Assembly (NCBI GenBank): GCA_040389045.1
Contig: JAZKAT010000017.1
Location: forward strand, 1-37,391
Direction: 5' to 3'
DNA length: 37,391 bases
Source of the DNA: UBA5158 sp040389045
GTDB taxonomy: Bacteria; Pseudomonadota; Gammaproteobacteria; DSM-16500
Under the pieces are notes generated by a model. That model saw only the letters and a list, made by a program, of their open reading frames with translations, did not search any database and had not been told where the DNA came from. Positions 1 through 8,180 of this stretch are shown piece by piece (positions within the stretch are counted from its first letter, which is position 1; each line of letters opens with the position of its first letter). The translations under genes were made by a program, and so were the position numbers.

Positions 1-645
1 GATATTTTGAATAATCTCAATATCACCTTTAGCGATCGCAGCAATATTTTGGGTAATTTTATCAATTGACCAATCCCACCATTTTGTTTTGAGCAGAATT
101 GTTATCGTTTCATCATCAAATCGGTTCCGAATAACTTTAGCTGGATTACCCGCAACAATAGAATAGGGCGGCAGATCTCTGGTCACCACGCTTCTTGAAG
201 CGATAATTGCTCCATCACCAATTGATACAGCGGGCATAATCAATGCTTCGTGACCTATCCATACATCATTACCAATTATCGTGTCACCTGGATCTGGCCA
301 ACGTGGCTCATAGCTTGAAGACCAGGGTTCACCAAAAATAGCAAAGGGATAAGTACTGAAACCATCCATTTGATGATTGGCGCTAGTTGTAATAATCTGC
401 ACCCCGTGAGCAATTTGCACAAATTTTCCAATGATCAATTTTTCCGGTACACCAATATGCATATATGGCACCAGCAATTGACGCACATCATCTACGGGCA
501 ACCTGAAATCATTAAAATACGTATAATCACCAATCTGTATATTAGAATGGTTAATGAAATTTTTTAAAAAAATTGTATGAGGCCATGCTCTACCATCGGG
601 TAATTTTATTGGGTATTTTTGATTGGGAGAGATGGTGATCGCCAT
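1..645 (-). CDS. CatB/Vat-like hexapeptide O-acetyltransferase (truncated by window edge)
   Basis: The reading frame is open from an ATG at 645 down to base 1, so the 3' end lies outside the window; 215 residues are visible. The family (xenobiotic acetyltransferase, left-handed beta-helix trimers) transfers acetyl from acetyl-CoA to hydroxyl groups of antibiotics such as chloramphenicol or streptogramins, and sometimes to sugars. Visible support is the hexapeptide-like pattern (for example IGKFVQIAHGVQI and IGNDVWIGHEALI), the family's TSANHQMDG segment with the probable catalytic His91, the FGEPW segment, and the late IVAGNPAKVIR signature. Soluble and cytoplasmic. The family is clear; the substrate cannot be told from sequence, and a resistance role is only one option. 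Confidence 0.85.
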   Translation of the reverse strand, partial: MAITISPNQKYPIKLPDGRAWPHTIFLKNFINHSNIQIGDYTYFNDFRLPVDDVRQLLVPYMHIGVPEKLIIGKFVQIAHGVQIITTSANHQMDGFSTYPFAIFGEPWSSSYEPRWPDPGDTIIGNDVWIGHEALIMPAVSIGDGAIIASRSVVTRDLPPYSIVAGNPAKVIRNRFDDETITILLKTKWWDWSIDKITQNIAAIAKGDIEIIQNI

Positions 646-653
646 AAAAATCC

Positions 654-1589
654 TTATATATAACTATCGTTCAAATCCCAAGGGTGCGCTGGTTGCCAAT
701 TATTAAAATTACTTACTTTTACATATTGGTCTTGATTTTTCGATCCGAAGAACTCTGGGCAAAAACGATATATCTTACTGTCTGAAACAATATGGCTGGA
801 AACCATAAACTTTAACATTTGAGCAATTTTCTTTCCACCAGACCCACTGGGTTCAATTTGACAAACATAATTGGTATCATCATAAAGATTGAGTGAAGAT
901 GTAATATCAGCTACTACAAGATTTTCAGTAGGAATTCTTTCAAAAATATTATTGTAAATCATCTTCATGATTTCATGTATGACTGTCATACAATTATTAG
1001 ATGAAACTCCAAAATCTAATATTTCTCCAAGCTCTTGCATGAATTGGTAAATTTTGTAGTCATGTTGCGATTCAGAAGGATAGTATTGTGTCATTAAGAT
1101 GATTCGTGCAGAATTATTCAAAGTTCTAATTCTGTGAACGATTTCCACATATTCATTACGTAATTTGGCTAACATTTTTTCGAAATTATCATTTATAAAA
1201 TCTGATCTTAACCAATCTTCTAAGTTTCCAGCTTCCATCAGAAATTCACGTACATTGTTTCCACCTACGCTTACGATAACATATTGAGATTTCTTTATAG
1301 ATTCTTCAGCTAACTTTAAGGGTTGAAGAAATTCGTGAGGATATAATGAATACTTTTTAATCGCTAAAACTTTATCCTCGTATGCCCCATTTAGAACGTC
1401 TTGTGTAGTGAAGCCATCTCTGCTGTAATCATGAATGACATGCTCCGGCAACATTTCAATTAGATTTTCTACAACAGAAAGTTGAGGTGCACCGAATAAT
1501 TCATTGACCCAAAATTTGTTATCTATAGTCGAATCGCCCAAAAGGGTAATGATCTGTAGTTTTTTATCAAGATTATTAAAGTGGGGCAT
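654..1589 (-). CDS. SGNH/GDSL-type hydrolase-like protein
   Basis: The protein has 311 residues from ATG 1589, chosen over an upstream ATG at 1673 because GAGG sits five bases before it. SGNH enzymes are serine esterases or lipases. Block I is seen as LLGDST (Gly18-Asp19-Ser20, nucleophile Ser20) and block III as SVGGNN (about residues 108-112, oxyanion Asn). Block V, normally DxxH followed by Pro and a Gly-rich stretch, appears here as IEPSGSGG (about 246-253), so the usual catalytic His position holds Glu247. No signal peptide is evident with this start. It is either a divergent active esterase that recruits another base or an inactive relative. Family call is fairly firm; activity is uncertain. 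Confidence 0.65.
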   Translation of the reverse strand: MPHFNNLDKKLQIITLLGDSTIDNKFWVNELFGAPQLSVVENLIEMLPEHVIHDYSRDGFTTQDVLNGAYEDKVLAIKKYSLYPHEFLQPLKLAEESIKKSQYVIVSVGGNNVREFLMEAGNLEDWLRSDFINDNFEKMLAKLRNEYVEIVHRIRTLNNSARIILMTQYYPSESQHDYKIYQFMQELGEILDFGVSSNNCMTVIHEIMKMIYNNIFERIPTENLVVADITSSLNLYDDTNYVCQIEPSGSGGKKIAQMLKFMVSSHIVSDSKIYRFCPEFFGSKNQDQYVKVSNFNNWQPAHPWDLNDSYI

Positions 1590-1778
1590 AAAAGCCTCGA
1601 TCAGAAAAATGAGGCATTGTATTTTAACAAAATAGCTTTCAAAAATCGACTCATGAATATTCTTAACTTTCATTCAGTTATGAAATATACTTTTCCCACC
1701 AGTGGTCACTGGATTCACTTCGATACACTTCAATAGCCCTTCATTTACATTCACTTTTAAATACACCTCTCTTAATGC

Positions 1779-1807
1779 TTGAATTATTGTAGCCTACAGG
1801 CTACAAT
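1779..1807 (+). promoter_or_regulatory. HigBA-like promoter with overlapping palindromic operator
   Basis: A TTGAAT -35 box (1779-1784) and a TACAAT -10 box (1802-1807) are 17 bp apart. A perfect 9-bp inverted repeat, ATTGTAGCC (1786-1794) and GGCTACAAT (1799-1807), fills the spacer and covers the -10. This is the usual geometry for autorepression by an antitoxin or toxin-antitoxin complex. Confidence 0.7.
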
Positions 1808-1826
1808 TACATTATAAGGTTTTATT

Positions 1827-2156
1827 ATGAAAAAAGAACTGCGGACATATCGTACAAAAGATGGGAAGGAACCATTTACTAAGTGGCTCGGAGCTCTTAA
1901 AGACAGTTTGGGAAGAGCGCATATTACTAACCGTTTGAATCGTGTAGTTTTAGGCAATTATGGTGATTATAAGTCAGTTGGAGATGGGGTGCTCGAGTTA
2001 AGAATTCATTATGGCCCTGGATATCGTATTTATGTTTCGGAACAAGAGCATACCATTTTATTATTACTTATAGGTGGAACTAAACGCACTCAAGATAAAG
2101 ATATTAAGACGGCTAAAAAATATTGGGCAGAATTTCGGGAGCGATTTTATGATTAA
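1827..2156 (+). CDS. RelE/HigB-family toxin of a type II toxin-antitoxin module
   Basis: A 109-residue protein of the phage-derived 'addiction module killer' branch of the RelE/HigB fold. These toxins are generally ribosome-dependent or free mRNA endonucleases that arrest growth. The family core is visible: an N-terminal strand (LRTYRT), the helical region ending in RLNRV, the central strand ELRIHYGPGYRIYV and the C-terminal LLLLIGGTKRTQDKDI. It is the first gene of a two-gene operon, toxin before antitoxin, with an overlap of 8 bases, so the genes are translationally coupled. Transcription starts from the palindromic promoter just upstream. Length matches the family. Cytoplasmic. Confidence 0.88.
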   Translation: MKKELRTYRTKDGKEPFTKWLGALKDSLGRAHITNRLNRVVLGNYGDYKSVGDGVLELRIHYGPGYRIYVSEQEHTILLLLIGGTKRTQDKDIKTAKKYWAEFRERFYD

Positions 2157-2469
2157 AGGTAAAATTCAACAGAATACAGGCAGCTATGATGAATGGTTGA
2201 TTGACTCTTTAAAAAATAAAAAAGAAGCGGCCACCTATTTGCAAGTAGCATTAGAAGAGTATCAAAACGATGGTGACTTTGAAGCTTTTTTATTAGCTTT
2301 ACGATATGTCGCGGAAGCACAAGGCGGAATTACTAAATTATCCAAAAAAACTCATTTGAATCGAGAGAGTCTTTACAAAACACTTTCTAGCAAGGGTAAT
2401 CCAAAATTGCAAACAATCGGAATTGTTTTAAAGGGATTGGGGTTTGAGTTTTTTATCAAAGCGGCTTAA
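2149..2469 (+). CDS. HigA-like antitoxin with HTH domain
   Basis: A 106-residue partner of the upstream toxin. The ATG at 2149 overlaps the toxin's final codons and is preceded by GGGAG (2137-2141) with a 7-base spacer, so this start is preferred over an in-frame ATG at 2074 inside the toxin. The C-terminal half has a Cro-like helix-turn-helix (around GGITKLSKKTHLNRESLYKTLS), then the typical PKLQTIGIVLKGLGFEF end of the 'addiction module antidote' family. It should neutralise the toxin and, with it, repress the operon by binding the palindrome at 1786-1807. Confidence 0.87.
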   Translation: MIKGKIQQNTGSYDEWLIDSLKNKKEAATYLQVALEEYQNDGDFEAFLLALRYVAEAQGGITKLSKKTHLNRESLYKTLSSKGNPKLQTIGIVLKGLGFEFFIKAA

Positions 2470-2484
2470 TAGGATGAACGTAGG

Positions 2485-2572
2485 TTGGGCTGAGTCCCTC
2501 ATGGGACGAAGCCCAATAAGCTACATTAAATGTTAAATAAAAACTGTTGGGCTTCGCTTCGCTCAGCCCAAC
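2485..2572. repeat. Pair of dispersed hairpin repeats in a convergent intergenic space
   Basis: Two palindromic units lie between the antitoxin and the converging MerR gene. Unit 1 (2485-2516) has a TTGGGCT/AGCCCAA outer stem with a second TCCC/GGGA stem inside. Unit 2 (2546-2572) has GTTGGGCT/AGCCCAAC around TCGCTTCGCTC. Unit 1 is preceded by CGTAGG. A degraded copy in opposite orientation lies at 17170-17200. They probably also act as a bidirectional transcription stop, though there is no strong U-tract. Confidence 0.6.
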
Positions 2573-2578
2573 AAACAG

Positions 2579-3310
2579 TTACAGCTCGGTTATGTTAACC
2601 CAAATTTGCCATTCTTTTACTTTGCCGCTTGCTAGCTTATATAAATTCATTACATCTAATCTTACTTGCACACCTTCAGGTTTGTGTTTGGTAAAAATGG
2701 CATTTTGTTCTACGCGAAAGGCGATACGATCTTCTTCTGCGGTGACATCTTTTATTTCACTTTTTAAATCCTTAAATATTTTTTGCAAATAAGATAGCCT
2801 AGATTTTAAGTCGTTTAAATCAAGTTGTTTTGACATAGTGTGATTAAACATAATCAGGTCTGAAGCAAAATACTTATCAAGCATTTTTTCGTTTCCTGAT
2901 TCAAATGCGGTTACATAGGAATCGAATGCGAATTTATGGGCAAAACCAGCAAATAATTCTTCATCACGCATAGTTATTTTACCTCTCAAGTGTGCAATGG
3001 TTTGGTCAATTGTCTTAATCAATTTTTCAGTTCGATCAAGACTCTGGGCAAGGATTTGCTTGTGAGAAATCAAAGCGTCGATTTTATTGAAGTCATCACT
3101 GCTAACAATCCTTTTTATGTCATTGAGAGGAAAACCTAATTCACGATAAAATAAAATTTGCTGCAGCATCAGAATCTGCTCTTCTTCATAATAGCGATAA
3201 TTATTATCGCCATAATAAGCAGGTTTTAGTAATCCTATCGCATCATAAAAACGCAGGGTACGGATACTAATTCCTGATAGCTTTGCTAATTTCTTTACAG
3301 TATATGACAT
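2579..3310 (-). CDS. MerR-family transcriptional regulator fused to a SnoaL/NTF2-like domain
   Basis: The protein has 243 residues. Residues 1-70 form a canonical MerR winged HTH (YTVKKLAKLSGISIRTLRFYD, then the wing NNYRYY). Residues 80-112 form the long dimerisation helix. From about 115 to the end the sequence looks like a SnoaL/NTF2-type alpha+beta barrel (ESGNEKMLDKYFASDLIMFNHTM near its start, KVKEWQIWVNI at its end) rather than a TipAS or GyrI-like ligand domain. MerR proteins untwist promoters with long spacers when they bind an effector; the barrel is the likely sensor. It is last of three co-directional minus-strand genes (gaps of 63 and 43 bp), after a cupin and a GyrI-like protein, which may be its targets or partners. 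Confidence 0.82.
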   Translation of the reverse strand: MSYTVKKLAKLSGISIRTLRFYDAIGLLKPAYYGDNNYRYYEEEQILMLQQILFYRELGFPLNDIKRIVSSDDFNKIDALISHKQILAQSLDRTEKLIKTIDQTIAHLRGKITMRDEELFAGFAHKFAFDSYVTAFESGNEKMLDKYFASDLIMFNHTMSKQLDLNDLKSRLSYLQKIFKDLKSEIKDVTAEEDRIAFRVEQNAIFTKHKPEGVQVRLDVMNLYKLASGKVKEWQIWVNITEL

Positions 3311-3373
3311 TTGGTCTTCTCATCATTGACGATTGACACCATAAAGGGTGACGTAACGAGAGAGTCAAGGTAA

Positions 3374-3715
3374 CTAATCAATAACTACATGTTGTTCTTT
3401 AGTCCAGGCTGGTCTGCAAGAAATTGAAAGGCCCATATTGCCTTCCCAGTAAAATTTTTCGCCGGGTTCGATTAAAACTACATCTCCCGCGTTAAGCGCA
3501 TATTCTTTACCGTCTACAACCACTTTGCCCCTTCCTTCACTGATATAAACAATTTCTTTGCATTTTTGGTTAGTAACATATTTGGCATTTGGGTAGCGGC
3601 CGGTAATTTTAACCGTTACAAAATCAATTGTTTCGTCAGAAATACGTGGTTCGGTTACGATGCATACTTCGCTATTCTTTCTTTCGATGGATTGATTTTT
3701 AAAAGAAATTTGCAT
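3374..3715 (-). CDS. Small cupin-domain protein
   Basis: A 113-residue single-domain cupin. The core reads IVYISEGRGKVVVDGKEY followed by LNAGDVVLIEPGEKFYWEG, matching the two conserved cupin motifs. The first motif normally supplies HxH plus Glu. Here it lacks the paired histidines (KCKEIVYI), and the second-motif His is also absent (KFYWEG), so metal binding is doubtful and a sugar or small-molecule binding role is possible. A weak AAGG Shine-Dalgarno precedes the ATG. It sits between the GyrI-like gene and the MerR gene on the same strand, probably in one transcript. Confidence 0.75.
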   Translation of the reverse strand: MQISFKNQSIERKNSEVCIVTEPRISDETIDFVTVKITGRYPNAKYVTNQKCKEIVYISEGRGKVVVDGKEYALNAGDVVLIEPGEKFYWEGNMGLSISCRPAWTKEQHVVID

Positions 3716-3758
3716 ATTGGATACCTTTTAGAAACTGTTAAATGGAATACTGTTACCC

Positions 3759-4247
3759 TTATTTAATCCCAATATAAATATCCAGGCTAGTATTGGCAGG
3801 GTCAGTTGCGCGTTGATCATAAAATTCAAAGTCTGCCGCATAAGTTCTATCGCCGCCGAAATCATTAGCGGACATTTTCCAAATCTGCTGCCACGCATTA
3901 ATTACTACTTCCGGCATTTTTCCTGATGGTGTTGTGAATTTTTGATATTTCGCTGCTGGAATAGTTAATTGCTGCAACTCTGCCGGAATATTTTCAAATG
4001 AATCAACTTCTTCACCAATGAAATAAGTGTAATCGCCATGTTCATTACTTTCATACTCAGTATAAACAGATAAAGTTACACCTGAATTTTTTCTATTGGG
4101 TATCTGGTTCGCTATGTTTTGACTCAAATAGCGGCCGAACGTTGCACCAATTTTAGCAGTTTGCGGGTCCATTTCATTTTTATTGTTAGTTCTTGCTTTT
4201 AAACCAACCAATTTGATTTCTTGTTTAGTGATTAATTCTTTCTTCAT
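3759..4247 (-). CDS. GyrI-like / AraC effector-binding domain protein (free-standing)
   Basis: A 162-residue stand-alone small-molecule-binding domain of the GyrI/SOUL-like superfamily. Support: the MKKELITKQEIKLVGLKARTNN opening, the central SVYTEYESNEHGDYTYFIGEEVDS, the IPAAKYQKFTTPSGKMPEVVINAWQQIW segment, and the LDIYIGIK ending typical of this domain. Relatives bind hydrophobic drugs or protect gyrase; here the ligand is unknown. GGAGAGG lies six bases before the ATG. It is the first gene of the three-gene minus-strand cluster that ends with a MerR-type regulator. In BmrR-like MerR proteins this same fold is fused to the HTH, so the cluster may be a split sensor system. Confidence 0.85.
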   Translation of the reverse strand: MKKELITKQEIKLVGLKARTNNKNEMDPQTAKIGATFGRYLSQNIANQIPNRKNSGVTLSVYTEYESNEHGDYTYFIGEEVDSFENIPAELQQLTIPAAKYQKFTTPSGKMPEVVINAWQQIWKMSANDFGGDRTYAADFEFYDQRATDPANTSLDIYIGIK

Positions 4248-4482
4248 TGGGAGCCTCTCCGGTGGGGTGTGGCAATTTTCTCATTATTGCAGGCAGGCTG
4301 CAATATAGCGGAATCCTATAGGGAAGACTCAAAGTTGTTGAGAAAAAAAGAGTCAAGTTTGCGAAAGAGGATGAGAACCAGCGACCTCGCATAGCAAATC
4401 AATCTAAATTTCGTTGCAATCTATGAGAGCACAGATTATTAATAATATAGCCGCATAACTGCAGCGAGAAGTGTGCATAAAC

Positions 4483-4488
4483 TATAAT
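4483..4488 (+). promoter_or_regulatory. Probable -10 box for the 4522 gene
   Basis: A perfect TATAAT lies 34 bases before the ATG at 4522. No convincing -35 sits 16-18 bp upstream, so this is a partial promoter call. Confidence 0.4.
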
Positions 4489-4521
4489 CAGGCCTAACGG
4501 CTCAGCTAAAGGACTATAAAA

Positions 4522-5427
4522 ATGACTAAAATCCACTCTGACGTTATTAATTATTTTATTAAGTTATATGAAGACCACAAAAAATCTCAATGGCCCGTCC
4601 AGGCGGCTGGTGACTATTTCTCAGCCTTTACCGGATCTGCACATAGCGTTGAAATTCTGCAATATATAACTAAACTCAAACCGATAATCAATAAATTAGA
4701 TAAAGAGCCCGCTTGTATTGTCGAGGTATTAACAACACTAGGTTATATTGGCCGGATTTCGCAGCAAAACAAATTAGTTAGCTTCACTGGTTCTGAATGT
4801 CGAAAAATTGCTTTTGCTGCCTGCAGTTATATTCACTATATTATCCATACCTACCCGAATGAAAATAGTGATTTCAAGGCTGCTATCGATCAGGCAGTTG
4901 AAGATTTTGAGGCAAAATATGTAAAGCTGGTAAATGAGTATAATGAAAAAGATCCTACCGCAATAGAAACGTCTAATAAAGCGATGGATGGAATAATTTG
5001 TGATTTAGCGACTTTGGGCAAACCCAAGCGATTATTAATTGCAAATAGAATCTATGAGCTTTATGGAAAAGTTGAAATGCCACCTAAAAGTATTTTCAAT
5101 GGCGTCAGTCAATATAATACTGCTTTGCCACTTATTTTACATAGCCAATTCTATGTACATGATTTTCTCGCCTTATCCAACACTAAGCTTGGAACTTTTA
5201 TCGAAATGGCACGTGTGGAATTTAAGAAAACCGATGATAATAAAAATACTAGTACAAACTCGTCGAAACCAACTGGAACAGGAGCTACTCCAAACTCGAA
5301 TTTTTTTAGAAATTCTTCCGATCAGGTTCCGGATGATAAAAAGACGGATGATAAAAAGGATGTTGATGTAGGTGCTCTGCAAAATAGCGGAATTACAAAT
5401 ACTACAAATACTATAAATACTCTCTAA
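4522..5427 (+). CDS. Unrecognised helical protein with low-complexity charged tail
   Basis: The protein has 301 residues, and AAGGA precedes the ATG. I do not recognise a family. Residues 1-235 look all-helical and soluble, with no signal peptide or membrane segment. Residues 240-301 are low complexity, rich in Asn, Thr, Ser, Lys and Asp, including two tandem DDKKT/DDKKD units and a TNTTNT stretch encoded by three nine-base repeats (5395-5421). Helical body plus disordered tail is common among proteins exported by Dot/Icm systems in Legionellales, but no secretion signal can be proved here. It stands alone, convergent with the multicopper oxidase. Confidence 0.7.
   Translation: MTKIHSDVINYFIKLYEDHKKSQWPVQAAGDYFSAFTGSAHSVEILQYITKLKPIINKLDKEPACIVEVLTTLGYIGRISQQNKLVSFTGSECRKIAFAACSYIHYIIHTYPNENSDFKAAIDQAVEDFEAKYVKLVNEYNEKDPTAIETSNKAMDGIICDLATLGKPKRLLIANRIYELYGKVEMPPKSIFNGVSQYNTALPLILHSQFYVHDFLALSNTKLGTFIEMARVEFKKTDDNKNTSTNSSKPTGTGATPNSNFFRNSSDQVPDDKKTDDKKDVDVGALQNSGITNTTNTINTL
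5395..5421 (+). repeat. Three nine-base tandem repeats at a gene 3' end
   Basis: ACAAATACT, ACAAATACT and ATAAATACT follow each other in frame and encode the final Asn/Thr-rich residues of the 4522 protein. Slippage at this array would change the tail length without a frameshift. Confidence 0.75.
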
Positions 5428-5489
5428 GATAGACCATAATCATGAAGCCTAAACAGAGAAAAATAAAAATATAATATGCTTAGCTCAAC

Positions 5490-6905
5490 TTACATTGCGT
5501 CTGCTGGAATTTTACCATTTAAAATATCCACGTAATAATCCGGCAACGGATAATCCTGGTAATTAGTCGTTGTCATCATTCCGGCTTGCATATGATATAA
5601 AACATGGCAATGTAACATCCATATACCCGGATTATCCGCATCAAAAACAATTTTTTGTGTGGTGTGTGGTAAAACAAGTATAGTGTCGCGTAGTGGACCA
5701 TTAGCTAATTGCTTACCCTTAATTTCTGTCACTTGAAAAATATGACCGTGAAAATGCATAGGGTGTGCCATACCAGTATCATTGGTAAATACCATTTCAA
5801 CCCTATCACCTTGCTTAATTTTATAGGGAGTTACATGTGGCCATACTTGATTATTGATTTTCCAGATATAGCGTTGCATATCGCCGGTTAATTTGTAATT
5901 TAAGGTTTTAGTGACTGGTTTTTTTGCGAGTGGTTGTAGTGAGTGAAATAAAAATTCTTGCTTATTATTTAATGCTGGTATTTCATTATTTGCTTGCTCG
6001 CTCAGTTGAGGTGCCGCAGTGCCGGATGTTACCAATATGATTCCCGTCTGTTGTTTGGTGCCTTCCACTTGTGCCAATATGGGAAAAGCCCCACCTGATT
6101 TTGGAATAGTGACTTCCAAATCCATACGCTGTGCCACTGCAAGTTGAAAACGTCTATCCTGGATAGGCTGAATATTATTACCATCTACCGCTATCGCAGT
6201 CGCCTTTAACTTACCGGTGTTAATCCAAAAATTACTCGCGGTTGATCCATTAATCAAACGCAATCTTATTTTTTCTGAAGGTTTAACAGCAACAATTTCT
6301 GGATCAGAAAGGGTGCGCCGGTTTGCAAGATAAGCGTCAAAAGTGACATCGTTTAAATCCGGTTTTGAGGACATATCCATATTCATATCAGCCATGGGCT
6401 GATGTTGTAATTCATTAAAAATTTCTTCAGGTTTTTTGAAACTAAAGCCTTGGAACATTACGACAACATCTTTATCCCCTGCATAGGGTTCTTGCGTATC
6501 CTTTAAGATTAGCGGCGCGCTCATCAGCTCTTGTTCATGGAACTTAAAATGAGAATGCATCCAATAAGTGCCAGCTTGTAAAAGTTTGAATTGATAGTGC
6601 TGCGAACTTCCAGGTGGAATAGGTAATTGAGTCACATAGGGAATACCATCTTGATTATTCGGCACAACTAAACCATGCCAGTGAATGGAAATAGGTACTG
6701 AGGTTTCATTTTTAAGAATCACATCAAACAGTTCACCTTTATTCCCTGTGAAACCTTTTGTGCCATCAGGTTGTATGATGTCAAAGACAGTAGTTTCTTT
6801 ACCATGTACCCGCAAGGGTTCTTGTACCGCTTTGAGGATGGTTGGAGCCGAATTAGCGAACATGCTGGTCATTAATAATGAAACTAAGAGTAGAATTTTT
6901 GACAT
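5490..6905 (-). CDS. Periplasmic multicopper oxidase (laccase/CueO-like)
   Basis: A 471-residue copper enzyme that couples one-electron oxidation of a substrate (Cu(I), Fe(II) or phenols) to reduction of O2 to water. A Sec signal peptide covers about residues 1-19 (cleavage after ANS-A). All four copper motifs are intact: HWHG (75-78), HSH (117-119), HPMHFHGH (381-388) and HCHVLYH (432-438) with the axial ligand Met443, giving T1, T2 and T3 sites. A short Met-rich stretch MADMNMDM (171-178) resembles the substrate-Cu(I) region of CueO and hints at cuprous oxidase activity. It is monocistronic, and no copper regulator or exporter is adjacent. The length fits two- to three-cupredoxin laccases. 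Function is strong, substrate uncertain. Confidence 0.93.
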   Translation of the reverse strand: MSKILLLVSLLMTSMFANSAPTILKAVQEPLRVHGKETTVFDIIQPDGTKGFTGNKGELFDVILKNETSVPISIHWHGLVVPNNQDGIPYVTQLPIPPGSSQHYQFKLLQAGTYWMHSHFKFHEQELMSAPLILKDTQEPYAGDKDVVVMFQGFSFKKPEEIFNELQHQPMADMNMDMSSKPDLNDVTFDAYLANRRTLSDPEIVAVKPSEKIRLRLINGSTASNFWINTGKLKATAIAVDGNNIQPIQDRRFQLAVAQRMDLEVTIPKSGGAFPILAQVEGTKQQTGIILVTSGTAAPQLSEQANNEIPALNNKQEFLFHSLQPLAKKPVTKTLNYKLTGDMQRYIWKINNQVWPHVTPYKIKQGDRVEMVFTNDTGMAHPMHFHGHIFQVTEIKGKQLANGPLRDTILVLPHTTQKIVFDADNPGIWMLHCHVLYHMQAGMMTTTNYQDYPLPDYYVDILNGKIPADAM

Positions 6906-7180
6906 CCTGTCTATTAACCTAATAAATAATACTGATTTTATTAGTATTCATAGTTAGTGTCATCCGTTAAACATACGAGCACGGATAATGTGTGCGCAAA
7001 TTAATAGCAAAAATGTATTGCTATTGCTTTCTTTACACTGCTCTGAAATAATTGCTAACTCATCCATACAGGGATTGTTTATGCTAAAGCTTATATAGTA
7101 GCAACTCCAAGTCTAGTGACTCTAGATTTATCTGAAAAATCCGATTGAGACTGGGCTACAATACTTCCAAGGGTAATCCA

Positions 7181-8080
7181 TTAAGGTCGTCTTTGTGGTG
7201 AGTTAACCAGTACTTGCTCACTCAACTTATAATACTCATTTTGTAATTCTTCTAATCCTTGGTCCAATTTAACCACGGCATTACTAATCGCAACATGGAT
7301 TCTGAAGATTGAACGTGCCAAATCCGTCATAACACCAAATATTTTTATTGCTTGAAAAAACATATTACTATGTGGAAAAGTATTTGCTTTAGCTAAATAC
7401 TCTTGTAACTTACGGGCAAATTCGTTTATATGCAGTTTATTGTTAAGAAAGGCATCCCCAGTTTTTTCCAGCTTTAGCAACAGTTGGGTTGGTTCATCTT
7501 TATGTGTTCGATAAGGTAATTCCTGGATTTGCCCTTTTATTTCTCCAACTTCAATAGAAATGGTTTCTTTAATTTGAGTGACTATATCGTCAACCAATTT
7601 AAGTTCTGCAGGAATCGCAGCGCGGATTAATTTATTGATGTCAGTGGAAATTTTATGTTCGCCATCGGGAAAAAAAGTTAAAGGTTTTATTTTGTTTAAG
7701 ATTTCTTGAGCAGTTTCAATAATTTCTAATTCAGCTTGAGCGTCATTTATTTCTTGTTTTGTAGACTTGGGATGATTTATTAATTTGTTGTAATGAATTC
7801 TGTCGTCAATTAGTGTTCGGTGATTACCTGCCAAAGTCTGCTGCTTATGGAAATAAGCACTAGCAAATGTAACCAATACAAAAGATTTATAATCGCTTGC
7901 TTCAGCAAATTTCATCAGACAAGTTAAAATATTGGTTAAATCGTCTTGTTCGATTAATTCAGGTAATACATACAATAAAACCGCTTGAGTAACTTCATGG
8001 GGTTGTTCGGCAGAAAAGCTGATGGCTTTAAGATACGACGTGAGTACCTTTTCCAGCGAATTGCCGGAATAGTAAGACAT
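7181..8080 (-). CDS. Unrecognised helical cytoplasmic protein
   Basis: The protein has 299 residues; AGGAATTAACC precedes the ATG, a convincing ribosome site. I recognise no family. The sequence is predicted almost entirely helical, with a probable coiled coil around residues 85-125 (HRTLIDDRIHYNKLIN onwards) and amphipathic helices to the end. There is no signal peptide, no clear membrane segment and no catalytic motif. It is flanked by the multicopper oxidase and an M29-like peptidase on the same strand but with long gaps, so operon membership is unlikely. The 275 bp upstream of the oxidase (6906-7180) show nothing else. Confidence 0.7.
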   Translation of the reverse strand: MSYYSGNSLEKVLTSYLKAISFSAEQPHEVTQAVLLYVLPELIEQDDLTNILTCLMKFAEASDYKSFVLVTFASAYFHKQQTLAGNHRTLIDDRIHYNKLINHPKSTKQEINDAQAELEIIETAQEILNKIKPLTFFPDGEHKISTDINKLIRAAIPAELKLVDDIVTQIKETISIEVGEIKGQIQELPYRTHKDEPTQLLLKLEKTGDAFLNNKLHINEFARKLQEYLAKANTFPHSNMFFQAIKIFGVMTDLARSIFRIHVAISNAVVKLDQGLEELQNEYYKLSEQVLVNSPQRRP

Positions 8081-8180
8081 GGTTAATTCCTCGTTTTTTT
8101 AGAGTTATTTTATTAAGTTTTTTGCGGGTTACTAACATAGCACAGTGTTGCCGAAAATCAAGAGCAGAATTAACAGATTT

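Noticed and set aside
4370..4440. T-arm-like sequence (minus strand GAGGTCGCTGGTTC) suggesting a tRNA remnant
   Set aside because: The following bases do not pair to close the T stem, and no acceptor or anticodon stem could be assembled.
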